From Brucella pseudintermedia (GTDB lineage: Bacteria; Pseudomonadota; Alphaproteobacteria; Rhizobiales; Rhizobiaceae), in assembly GCF_042697365.1 (NCBI RefSeq), contig NZ_CP137605.1: a stretch of 64,000 bases of DNA; one strand, 5' to 3'. Shown piece after piece: positions 14,444-22,295 of this stretch (its first letter is position 1; each line of letters opens with the position of its first letter). The notes below the pieces were generated by a model. It did no database searches. It saw only the letters and a program-made list of their open reading frames with translations, and had not been told where the DNA came from. The position numbers and the translations under genes are program-made.

Positions 14444-14689
14444 TCACCTCGGCATCTTCGTAATTCCAAACTGCGCATCGCCCTTGGCTGTGCATGCCTT
14501 GCATCGCATACGACTGTGCAAATCAACGAAGTAAGTATGCGTCCCGAACTTTCTTAGAAGGATCATCCGATCCACCGATCCGATATGTCCGCAGCGACAG
14601 CAATAACCATATAGTTCGTACCACTGGAGAAGATCCATAATCCGGGTCGATGCTGGCATTTCTTGCAGAAAGGTAGGCCGCATTCTCAT
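14444..14689 (-). CDS. Small zinc-ribbon-like protein, 81 residues
   Basis: The start overlaps the upstream stop (ATGA). Two paired-cysteine knuckles, CCRCGH at about 30-35 and MRCKACT at about 61-67, suggest one zinc ribbon. The N-terminal helix is short and the tail is basic. It is part of the putative SOS operon. Function unknown; nucleic-acid binding is the natural guess. Confidence 0.62.
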   Translation of the reverse strand: MRMRPTFLQEMPASTRIMDLLQWYELYGYCCRCGHIGSVDRMILLRKFGTHTYFVDLHSRMRCKACTAKGDAQFGITKMPR

Positions 14690-14985
14690 CGATCAAAATA
14701 CGTTGCCCACGGCTTGGATTTCTTGTCCGTCGGGTCGTAAGGCACGCCGCCATAAAGCCGAATGAAATCTTGCTGGCCTTCCTGCGTCGCGAATTTCACA
14801 ATCGAGAAATGATATCCTTCATGATATTGGTAGCCATGCAGGTGATAGGCGCCCAGCCGGCGTTCATTCGTAATTACGTCCGAAAGCGTTCTGCGCAGCT
14901 CGTCTGTCAGATACAAAACTACCTGAAACGGGTAATGCTTGTTGATCAGGGTTTTCGGCGGTTCGCCGCGTGATCTGCCGCTCAT
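14686..14985 (-). CDS. Hypothetical phage protein, 99 residues
   Basis: The start overlaps the stop of the gene before it and the stop overlaps the next start, both as ATGA. The product has a basic Pro-rich N terminus (SGRSRGEPPKTLINKHYPFQ) and then a mixed fold with an aromatic-rich middle (YHLHGYQYHEGYHFSIVKF). No catalytic motif or known domain is seen. Position in the LexA-linked operon suggests expression after DNA damage. Confidence 0.6.
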   Translation of the reverse strand: MSGRSRGEPPKTLINKHYPFQVVLYLTDELRRTLSDVITNERRLGAYHLHGYQYHEGYHFSIVKFATQEGQQDFIRLYGGVPYDPTDKKSKPWATYFDR

Positions 14986-15179
14986 TTCACGAACACCGTC
15001 GGTTTCCAGCCCCGGGTATAGCCGTGGCTGACAGCCATGCTCGCAATGGCGATCTCTTTAACGAGAAAATCCCGATCTTTGAGAAGCGCCTCTATCGCGG
15101 CTCGCGCATCGCCCTTGTGGTAGGCGAGAACCAATTCAATTTCGTCGTCGTATTCATTTTCCTGCGCAACCGCACTCAT
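14982..15179 (-). CDS. Small phage protein, 65 residues, paralogue of the 15587-15772 product
   Basis: The ATG at 15179 follows GGAGCAGAACA; a frame running to 15233 lacks such a site. The core ELVLAYHKGDARAAIEALLK and the following DRDFLVKEIAIASMAVSHGY match the other copy (LAYHGGDVRAAIEALLKDRD) closely. Proteins like this are common in rhizobial phage islands. It is the first gene after the LexA-type site at 15251-15265 and overlaps the next start. It looks helical and soluble. Confidence 0.68.
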   Translation of the reverse strand: MSAVAQENEYDDEIELVLAYHKGDARAAIEALLKDRDFLVKEIAIASMAVSHGYTRGWKPTVFVK

Positions 15180-15250
15180 TGTTCTGCTCCATTGAAGCAG
15201 ACACACACGCCACCAAGCATGTCTGGATTTCATCAGCGCCGCCCGCTGAT

Positions 15251-15265
15251 GTTCCTAAAATGTTC
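15251..15265 (-). promoter_or_regulatory. LexA (SOS) site 1, GTTC-N7-GTTC
   Basis: GTTC-CTAAAAT-GTTC is an exact match to the direct-repeat LexA site of Alphaproteobacteria. It lies 72-86 bp before the ATG at 15179, upstream of the six-gene string ending in SRAP. Confidence 0.72.
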
Positions 15266-15350
15266 TTGTTTGAGAGGAGAGTCAATCGCGAACTCAGCGC
15301 TGTGAAAACTTATGGGATCACCTGTGGATTTCCTGTGCGCATTCGCGGGT

Positions 15351-15587
15351 TTATCGAACCAAAACCTTCTCCCATTTCCCATCGCCGAACGGTTTGCCGC
15401 CATGCCGACGCATAAATGCGCTCATGCACCTTTCGGTAGGAAAACTGAAAACGCAGAAACCAACTCCAGACTTGCGGGCCATGCGATGAGGCAGGCGTGC
15501 ACCAAGCCGATCAGCATCACGATGCACCTCGCGACGTGCAAACTTCAAGGCGTAAGATTCGGGGAGTGCGACCTGGAACGTTTTCAT
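15351..15587 (-). CDS. Hypothetical protein, 78 residues
   Basis: The start shares a base with the upstream stop (TAATG). The product is strongly basic (RREVHRDADRLGARLPHRMARK) and ends FMRRHGGKPFGDGKWEKVLV. It may bind nucleic acid. It is second and last in the short operon controlled by LexA-type site 2. No family is recognised. Confidence 0.5.
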   Translation of the reverse strand: MKTFQVALPESYALKFARREVHRDADRLGARLPHRMARKSGVGFCVFSFPTERCMSAFMRRHGGKPFGDGKWEKVLVR

Positions 15588-15772
15588 TAGGCTGCCCTCT
15601 TAAAGAGTTCGACAGGATGGCCATGGGTGACAGCGAGACGCGATAGCTCTACTTCACGAATGAGGAAGTCGCGGTCTTTCAAAAGTGCCTCGATGGCAGC
15701 GCGCACATCTCCACCGTGATACGCGAGAACTTCCTCGATTTCGGCGTCATAGCTTTGGACAAGAGCGTTCAT
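15587..15772 (-). CDS. Small phage protein, 61 residues, paralogue of the 14982-15179 product
   Basis: The ATG follows AGGAGAAACC. The core VLAYHGGDVRAAIEALLKDR is nearly the same as that of the other copy, the rest (DFLIREVELSRLAVTHGHPV) less so. This is an old duplication, each copy now heading its own operon under its own LexA-type site (here 15794-15808, only 22-36 bp before the ATG). The retained pairing suggests damage-induced dosage or separate partners. Confidence 0.68.
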   Translation of the reverse strand: MNALVQSYDAEIEEVLAYHGGDVRAAIEALLKDRDFLIREVELSRLAVTHGHPVELFKRAA

Positions 15773-15793
15773 AGGTTTCTCCTGTTTTTTGAT

Positions 15794-15808
15794 GTTCTTA
15801 TTTTGTTC
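15794..15808. promoter_or_regulatory. LexA (SOS) site 2, GTTC-N7-GTTC
   Basis: GTTC-TTATTTT-GTTC is a second exact match. It lies just before the minus-strand gene starting at 15772 and about 100 bp before the divergent integrase start, so it could tie both to DNA damage. Confidence 0.72.
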
Positions 15809-15907
15809 TCATGCAGGACGAAAGTCAACAGGAGATGATTCTGTATCGTCGGCTTGTCGGCTCGTGTGCCGTTGTATAGTATGTGCCAAAATTATCAGGA
15901 GTTCATT

Positions 15908-17053
15908 TTGGCCAAAATTAAGAAGCGATCCTGGGAGAATGCCAGCGGCCAGCATGAGGCTTGGCAACTCGATTTTACGGATCGTCTCGGCAAGCGGCAC
16001 CGTGAGCAGTTCACAAAGAAGCGCGAAGCAGAAGCAAGGCTGGTTGAACTCGTCGCCACGACAGGTTCAGCCACGTACAAGGAGGAGGCGAAGAAAACTA
16101 CGGTTGCGGATATTTGCGACGATTTCTATAAAGCCATGGAGCTTCGTCACAAGCGCGGTGAGAAGGTCGTTCAGTCATATCTTCGGACGACGAAGCAGCA
16201 TTTCGATAATTGGATCAATCCCACCGACGAAAGCAGCATTGGCTTCGAAAACGGCATTGGCGAGAAAACGCTGGCAGAGCTAACGACAGCCGACGTCATC
16301 AAGTTTCGTGATGACATGCGCAATGCGGGGGCGGGAATTGTCACAACGCGGCGCGTCCTAGGCACGTTAAGCCGCACCCTCAAGCATGGTATTGAGACGA
16401 ACAAAGTCGGCGTAAACGTTGCTAAGGGTGTCCGCGTCATTGGAAAGCGGGACGAAGGATCGGAGCGAGTAACGCCGCCGTCCAAGATGGCTTTAGCGGC
16501 AATCCTCAATCTTGCTCAGTCGCCTATCGACCTGCGTATCCGCTTTGCCGCCGCCACCGGACTGCGCGCTTCCGAACAGTGGGCGCTGCGATGGGCGCAT
16601 ATAGATCTGGAAAACGGCCACGTCAGTGTCGAGACGCGTGTTGATGCCTATGGCGAGTTTGACACGACAAAGTCGGGGGCGGGCCGCCGAACCGTTCCAA
16701 TCGGAAAGGCGATGATTGATCAGCTGAAGACGTGGAAAGCGTCGTCCAAGCATAACGGATTTGATGACTTCGTGTTCACCGACAGTAGGGGCGGCTTCAT
16801 CAGGCATACGAACTTTATGAAGCGGGATTGGAAGCCCCTTATAGCCGAAACAAACGCCCCGGATATCGGATGGCACGCGTTGAGGCATTATGCGATTTCG
16901 ACGTGGATCGAAGCCGGCCTTTCCCCCAAGGCCGTGCAGACATTGGCTGGCCACGCCAGTTACGCAATAACCATGAATCGATACGGCCATCTGTTCCCAT
17001 CCGACGATCATAAGGCAGCATTCGACAGGATTGCCGAAACGCTCGCCTCATGA
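15908..17053 (+). CDS. Site-specific tyrosine recombinase (island/prophage integrase)
   Basis: The 381-residue product from TTG 15908 is chosen because AGGAG lies just upstream; an ATG at 15881 or 15854 is also in frame. It has an N-terminal arm-binding domain (KKRSWENASGQHEAWQLDF), a core-binding domain, and a catalytic domain with the conserved Arg (TGLRASEQWALRW), His-x-x-Arg (WHALRHYAIS), and Gly-His with nucleophile Tyr (GHASYAITMNRYGHLF). It catalyses integration and excision at the tRNA-Lys site that follows about 60 bp after its stop. LexA-type site 2 lies in its upstream region. Confidence 0.92.
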   Translation: MAKIKKRSWENASGQHEAWQLDFTDRLGKRHREQFTKKREAEARLVELVATTGSATYKEEAKKTTVADICDDFYKAMELRHKRGEKVVQSYLRTTKQHFDNWINPTDESSIGFENGIGEKTLAELTTADVIKFRDDMRNAGAGIVTTRRVLGTLSRTLKHGIETNKVGVNVAKGVRVIGKRDEGSERVTPPSKMALAAILNLAQSPIDLRIRFAAATGLRASEQWALRWAHIDLENGHVSVETRVDAYGEFDTTKSGAGRRTVPIGKAMIDQLKTWKASSKHNGFDDFVFTDSRGGFIRHTNFMKRDWKPLIAETNAPDIGWHALRHYAISTWIEAGLSPKAVQTLAGHASYAITMNRYGHLFPSDDHKAAFDRIAETLAS

Positions 17054-17114
17054 TAGATTGGCACACAAATGGCACATGATGCTTATAACATATTGAAAAT
17101 AAACATGTTATTCA

Positions 17115-17163
17115 CTGACTTTTAATCAGTAGGTCCAGGGTTCGAATCCCTGCGCGCTCACCA
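17115..17163 (+). other. Right attachment site: 3' fragment of tRNA-Lys(UUU)
   Basis: CTGA-CTTTTAA-TCAG forms an anticodon arm with anticodon UUU, then a variable loop, then T arm CAGGG-TTCGAAT-CCCTG, then an acceptor 3' strand, discriminator and encoded CCA. Nothing before 17115 can make the D arm or the 5' acceptor strand, so this is a displaced 3' end, not a working gene. It marks the chromosome-side border of the element. The intact tRNA-Lys should be at the other border, left of the window. Confidence 0.85.
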
Positions 17164-17258
17164 AAATCAATAACTTAGCCCCATTCTAAACATCCTGATT
17201 TTACAGTGGGACGAGTTTTTTACGTATATGTTCCTTTGATGATCTTTAAGCGTGCCCA

Positions 17259-18671
17259 TCAACTGGCTGGTCGGGGCGGCAATCCGGCACGGGTGCGCAT
17301 TTTTTCCAGAAGGCTTGCAGCAATCGGCTCATAATTTTCATCGAAATGATGGCCGCCAGGCAGTTTCATGACTTCCATGCCCTTCAGTTCGGCAGCAGTG
17401 CAGGCGGTATCCTCTTCTTCCTGGCCATAGACACAAACCACCCGGTCAAGGGGGATTGTCGAGATAGCCGGAATGACGTCCTTGTCCCCATCCATTCCAA
17501 GCCATCCTTCAATGGAGACCTGAAATGTGGTCGTGGTCTCAACGCCCAGCAGGCCGATCATTTTGGTCCGGTCCTGTATGGCCGCAGGCAGATATTTCCA
17601 GGCGAACGGAAATGTATCCGCGCCAAATGAATAGCCTAGAACGGCAACCGGTAGTTTATTCGTGGGGTCCGCTTTTTTGATCATCGCCGTCGTATCATTG
17701 GCGATTTCCTCTGGTGTGCGCTCTGACCAGAAATAACGCAGAGAATCCACACCGATCACGTGGACACCGTGTGCTTGCAGCCACTCGCCAATGGATTTGT
17801 CGAGGTCGCGCCAGCCGCCGTCTCCCGAATAGAAGACCGCAACCATCTCGGCATTTCCGTCCTTGGCGGGAAGGTCGACGATGGGGAGGGCTTCATTCTT
17901 GGCATCCTGATCCGCCATGGCAACGACATTGTCGACAGCCATTTTCAGACGTGCCGGAAATGCAGGAGCAGATTGAAGTATGGCGAAATTTTCCTGTCGG
18001 GCTGTAACGGGATTGTTGACCGGCGATCCGGCTGGTCCAATCACAAGGGCAGGGGCCGGAATTGCCACATTGAACCCGTAGGTGAAGCCTCCGTCGGGGG
18101 CTTTGGTTGCCGCAGCTTTCTCCGTGCATGAAGGCAGGCGGGTCTTGGCCGGAACCGGATCAAGCGCAACGGCGCCTGCAATCGTCGCATCGGGCGAATC
18201 CGAGGCCGCCGCATAAGCAATGGTCGCGCCTTGCCCAATACCTGTCAGGACGGGATGGAAATAGACACCGAGATCCAGCCCACGCAAGGCTTCCTTGGCG
18301 ATGGCTTCGAAATCGGAGTCCAGATAGTTGCACTCTCCGTCCTCCTTGTCGAGCGCAGCGCGCCAAGGGCCAAGCTCAACCGGCAGAACGATCATATTCC
18401 GCGCAAGCATGGCATCCATGAATTGTTTTTCCCGGTCACCTATGCCGCCGTCATCGCTGAGCAGGATAGCAAGACCGACCGGGTCGTTCTCCGGCATATA
18501 GACGGGGATATTGGATAGCCTTTCGGCACTGGCGTGAATAACCGGTTCGTCAGAATCGATCACCTTTGTCCAGAGCCGTGCGATTTTACCAGTGTGCATT
18601 GTGCCGTATACAATCGCTGCTGCCACCAGCGCCAACCCGAGCACAATAGAAAGAACGCGTCTTTTCGTCAT
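17259..18671 (-). CDS. acvB: AcvB/VirJ family protein, periplasmic lysyl-phosphatidylglycerol hydrolase
   Basis: This 470-residue protein has an N-terminal membrane/signal segment (VLSIVLGLALVAAAIVYGTM) and two alpha/beta-hydrolase-like halves. The second half carries the nucleophile elbow GYSFGA and a C-terminal His in GGHHFDENY. AcvB of Agrobacterium hydrolyses Lys-PG in the periplasm. The gene overlaps lpiA by 4 nt in one operon, so synthesis and breakdown of the lipid are made together; the pair is acid-induced in rhizobia. It is the first chromosomal gene beyond the island. Confidence 0.85.
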   Translation of the reverse strand: MTKRRVLSIVLGLALVAAAIVYGTMHTGKIARLWTKVIDSDEPVIHASAERLSNIPVYMPENDPVGLAILLSDDGGIGDREKQFMDAMLARNMIVLPVELGPWRAALDKEDGECNYLDSDFEAIAKEALRGLDLGVYFHPVLTGIGQGATIAYAAASDSPDATIAGAVALDPVPAKTRLPSCTEKAAATKAPDGGFTYGFNVAIPAPALVIGPAGSPVNNPVTARQENFAILQSAPAFPARLKMAVDNVVAMADQDAKNEALPIVDLPAKDGNAEMVAVFYSGDGGWRDLDKSIGEWLQAHGVHVIGVDSLRYFWSERTPEEIANDTTAMIKKADPTNKLPVAVLGYSFGADTFPFAWKYLPAAIQDRTKMIGLLGVETTTTFQVSIEGWLGMDGDKDVIPAISTIPLDRVVCVYGQEEEDTACTAAELKGMEVMKLPGGHHFDENYEPIAASLLEKMRTRAGLPPRPAS

Positions 18672-21289
18672 TTGCGGATGAACTCCAGTGGGCTGCCATT
18701 GATAAGGGTTGTGGCATCGAGAAGGGCGCGCGGCGTTTCAAGACCACCCGGACAGACCATATAATGCGGGGTCCAGACAGGATCGAATTTTTCCTTGAAG
18801 GCTTTCAGTCCGCCGAAGTGATAGAGATCAGCGCCGCGTTTGTAGATGAAGGAGCCAAAGCGGTTCCAGCGGGAAGCCAGCCTACTGCCGCTCAGACCGG
18901 AAAGCGGGGCAGCACCCAGGTTGAACCACTTGTAGCCTTCTTCCTTGCCGGCCATCAGCAATTTAGCGAAAAGCGCGTCCATCAGGAGCTTGTGGACATT
19001 CGGCATGTAGCGCATGAGGTCAACGGTAATTTCATTTTTATTCGCGCCGCGCCATATATTGGCAAAAGCCACGATTTCTTCGTCGCGTTTCAGCACTGCG
19101 ACGTCGAAACGTTTCATATATTCTTCATCGAAATATCCCAGCGAGAACCCTTTTTCGCTACCCGACTTGAACTCCAGCCAGGCATCCGAAATCTCCCGCA
19201 GGCGTGGAATGAGCGGAGGCACATCAGCTGCCGGGATTATTTCAAATGTCAGTCCGTCCTTGTCGATCTTTCGGTCGGCATAGCGGAACGGTTGGCGACG
19301 CGGTCCTTCCAGCGAGAACTCGGTGAGATCAACGCGGGCGACCTCGCCTAATTTGAGGGCGACAAGGCCCATATCCAGAAAGAGGGGCAAGCTTTGCGGA
19401 CCAACACCGTAAAATACGGTGCGTAGCGCAAGCTTGTCTGCCAGCCCATGAAAAGACCATGCAAGCTCCTTGCCACTCTGTTCGTTGCCAACGGGTTCGC
19501 CAAGCGCGATCAGGCTCCCGCCAGACTGCGCATACATGATGAAGGAACTCTCGTCCGGAGCAAGCAGAAACTGCTTGTCGCCGAGCAGTGCCAGAGCAGC
19601 ATCGGTATGCGGGCACTGGGCAACGAGAGCAGGCACAGCACGGGGGATCGAATAATCCACCTTCCGCCTGCGATGTCCGTTCCGGTTGATGATTGAGTAA
19701 AGGCCCACCGCAGCGACCACGGCAAAGACAAGCACGGTTGCTCGCAGAAACCGCGGCGCATTGGCGTTCCAGGCGAAATCCCACCAGAGAGTGTTGGAAT
19801 ACTCCACGTGGCGATAGACGAAAAATCCGAGCCATGTGGAAACAAGCACCGTTGTGCCGACTGTGGTGATCCAGTTCCAGCTCAGGTCAAACGGTCCGGA
19901 AATGGGGCGGCGATAGAACGAATCCCGGAAGCCCCACAGCGTGAAAGCGAAAAGGCAGAGGGTGATGGCTTCTTCCCAGTCGAGACCCTTCGCCAGTGAG
20001 AAGGCTGCGCCGCAGAGAAGCAAAATCTGCGCGGCCACCCATGCTCGTGCAAGCCTCTTCGACAGACCGCGAGCCACGATAAGCAGGGCCACACCGACGA
20101 GACTGGCGGCGAGGTGAGACATTTCCATGAAAGATTCAGGAACGATATCGGAGAGCACTTCGACGCGATAGCGAAGGTCCGGCGTGGCCCCTGAAACGAG
20201 AAGCATGATCCCGCCCAGAAAGATGATGCTGGCAGACAGACCAGGGATGAGCGGTTCGACGAGGCGTTTGGCGAAGCGTGCCTGTTTGCCAAGCATATGG
20301 CGCCGGCGCATGATCTCCCATATGAGAATGCCCGCGGTCGCCACGACAAGCGGCATAATCGTATAGATAAGCCGGTAGGCGAGAAGCGCCGCAATCGCAT
20401 CCGGTTTTCCGCCAAGACCAAGACCTGCAATGATTGTCGCTTCGAAGGCGCCGAGGCCGCCGGGCGCATGGCTGGCGATGCCCAGCACGATGGCGATCAC
20501 ATAGACGAGTGAGAAAACGGCGAAGCTTGGCACAGCATCGGCGGGCATGAGGACATAGAGCGTAGCCGCTGCGGCGCCTACATCCACAAGCCCGGCAAAT
20601 ATCTGGATCAGCGCTCCCTTTGAGTTGGGTAGGCGCAGACTGAATGAACCGATCGTGAAGGCACGTTGTCCATGTGACAGCCAGTAGATCAGCCAGCCGA
20701 TGCCGCCCAGAATGGCGATACCGGCAACGATATCAATGCGGGAATCGATTGCGGAAAGCCATGGAACATCCCGTGGATCGATGAGAAGCGCAGTGCCGAC
20801 CATTATGATGAGCGCGAACCAGATCGCGAACCACGATGTTCCGACAATTTTGCCAATGTCGGCAAGGCTTACACCTTCCGCTGCGTAGATGCGATAACGC
20901 AGGGCGCCGCCGGTCAGCAGCGAAAAGCCGAGCGCGTTGGAGATTGCATAGCCAGCAGCGCCCGCAATAGCTGCGATGCGGCGCGGAATCTGGTTGGGCG
21001 CAATCGTGTCGACGGCCACGACATCATAGAGTGCGACAGCAGCGTAGCTCAGGGCTGTGAAAAACACCGCCAACCAAAGCGTGGCCCACGGCATATTATG
21101 CAGCGCGGCGAGCGTTTCTTTGCGAGATGTATGCTGGAGGAGGTTCTCGAGCACATAAACCGCAAGCAAGGCAATGGCGATGCCGGCGATCGGGAACAGG
21201 AAATGTTGGTAGCGCGCGAACCAGCCATGATGTCTCGTTGACGTTTCGGACGGGATGGGACGCACTTCGTCATCATCAATAAGGCTCAT
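18668..21289 (-). CDS. lpiA: Lysyl-phosphatidylglycerol synthase/flippase (MprF family)
   Basis: This 873-residue protein has an N-terminal flippase part with more than ten membrane segments (first YQHFLFPIAGIAIALLAVYV). The C-terminal DUF2156 cytoplasmic synthetase carries the tail VWTPHYMVCPGGLETPRALL. It moves lysine from Lys-tRNA to phosphatidylglycerol and flips the product outward, lowering surface negative charge against cationic peptides. The start at 21289 is a guess; frames from 21316 or 21376 are possible and no site is clearly best. It is divergent from ccdA and overlaps acvB. Confidence 0.88.
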   Translation of the reverse strand: MSLIDDDEVRPIPSETSTRHHGWFARYQHFLFPIAGIAIALLAVYVLENLLQHTSRKETLAALHNMPWATLWLAVFFTALSYAAVALYDVVAVDTIAPNQIPRRIAAIAGAAGYAISNALGFSLLTGGALRYRIYAAEGVSLADIGKIVGTSWFAIWFALIIMVGTALLIDPRDVPWLSAIDSRIDIVAGIAILGGIGWLIYWLSHGQRAFTIGSFSLRLPNSKGALIQIFAGLVDVGAAAATLYVLMPADAVPSFAVFSLVYVIAIVLGIASHAPGGLGAFEATIIAGLGLGGKPDAIAALLAYRLIYTIMPLVVATAGILIWEIMRRRHMLGKQARFAKRLVEPLIPGLSASIIFLGGIMLLVSGATPDLRYRVEVLSDIVPESFMEMSHLAASLVGVALLIVARGLSKRLARAWVAAQILLLCGAAFSLAKGLDWEEAITLCLFAFTLWGFRDSFYRRPISGPFDLSWNWITTVGTTVLVSTWLGFFVYRHVEYSNTLWWDFAWNANAPRFLRATVLVFAVVAAVGLYSIINRNGHRRRKVDYSIPRAVPALVAQCPHTDAALALLGDKQFLLAPDESSFIMYAQSGGSLIALGEPVGNEQSGKELAWSFHGLADKLALRTVFYGVGPQSLPLFLDMGLVALKLGEVARVDLTEFSLEGPRRQPFRYADRKIDKDGLTFEIIPAADVPPLIPRLREISDAWLEFKSGSEKGFSLGYFDEEYMKRFDVAVLKRDEEIVAFANIWRGANKNEITVDLMRYMPNVHKLLMDALFAKLLMAGKEEGYKWFNLGAAPLSGLSGSRLASRWNRFGSFIYKRGADLYHFGGLKAFKEKFDPVWTPHYMVCPGGLETPRALLDATTLINGSPLEFIRK

Positions 21290-21467
21290 AGGAACATCGT
21301 CCGGTTGGAGCAACATATATAAATTGCGCAATGATCTCGATTTAGGGCGAACTTGTGGTCGAGCGAGATGCCGCATTGAAAATATTCAAAGTAGAGCAGA
21401 AGTTGGTCTATACAAGCCTGCGGTTCGGCCACGCCGCACGTGATTTGATGAATGGAAAGAGGTCCTG

Positions 21468-22217
21468 GTGCTCGATATTTCATACATGACCGCAGCCGGA
21501 GCCGGCGCGTTGTCGTTTCTGTCACCCTGTGTCCTGCCGCTTGTGCCGCCCTATCTGTGCTACATGGCGGGCGTGAGCGTCGAAGATTTCCGCGCGGAGA
21601 AGACGACTGCCGTTGCGGCGGCACCTTCGGCGCGTCGTTCGCTGGCATTCGCGGCAATTTGCTTCGTTCTCGGTTTCACGACGGTTTTTGTTGCGCTTGG
21701 CGCGGGTGCCTCGTCCATTGGCGCCTTCCTGCGCGCCTGGCAGCAGGAAATTGCAATTATTGCGGGCGTGGTCATCATATTGATGGGACTGAATTTCCTT
21801 GGCGTTCTGCGCCTGTCGTTCTTGTCCCGCGAAGCTCGTTTTCAGGCGCGCAACGCTCCGGCATCGCCACTTGGTGCCTATATTATGGGGCTCGCTTTTG
21901 CCTTCGGCTGGACCCCATGCATCGGGCCTGTTCTCGGGCCGATCCTGACGCTTGCTGGAGGCAGCAGCACTGTTGGTGAGGGGGCGCTTTTGCTGGCGAC
22001 CTATTCGCTGGGGCTCGGCATCCCATTTTTGATCGCCGCTCTTTTTTCCGGCGCATTCATGCGTTTTCTTTCGCGTTTCCGGGTGCATCTCGGCAAGGTG
22101 GAGAAAGCGATGGGAGCGCTTCTGGTTGCGGCGGGCATCCTGTTTCTGACCGGTGGGATGCAATCCTTCTCGTTCTGGCTGCTTGAGAATTTCCCAGCGC
22201 TCGGGCGGCTGGGGTAA
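21468..22217 (+). CDS. ccdA: Cytochrome c biogenesis thiol-disulfide transporter
   Basis: This 249-residue, six-span membrane protein has the two redox cysteines in SFLSPCVLPLVPPYLCYMAG and AFGWTPCIGPVLGPIL. It passes electrons from thioredoxin across the inner membrane to periplasmic thiol proteins for cytochrome c maturation. The start is a GTG after AGAGG. It is divergent from lpiA. Confidence 0.9.
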   Translation: MLDISYMTAAGAGALSFLSPCVLPLVPPYLCYMAGVSVEDFRAEKTTAVAAAPSARRSLAFAAICFVLGFTTVFVALGAGASSIGAFLRAWQQEIAIIAGVVIILMGLNFLGVLRLSFLSREARFQARNAPASPLGAYIMGLAFAFGWTPCIGPVLGPILTLAGGSSTVGEGALLLATYSLGLGIPFLIAALFSGAFMRFLSRFRVHLGKVEKAMGALLVAAGILFLTGGMQSFSFWLLENFPALGRLG

Positions 22218-22295
22218 GGTTAGCGGTAGCCTGTAAGTTTTCATAGACGCTTTGATGCTATGAGCGAAGATCATCTCAATTTTCTGGACGATAAC

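Noticed and set aside
17100..17163. Complete tRNA-Lys gene
   Set aside because: The D arm and 5' acceptor strand are missing before 17115, so only a 3' fragment is present.
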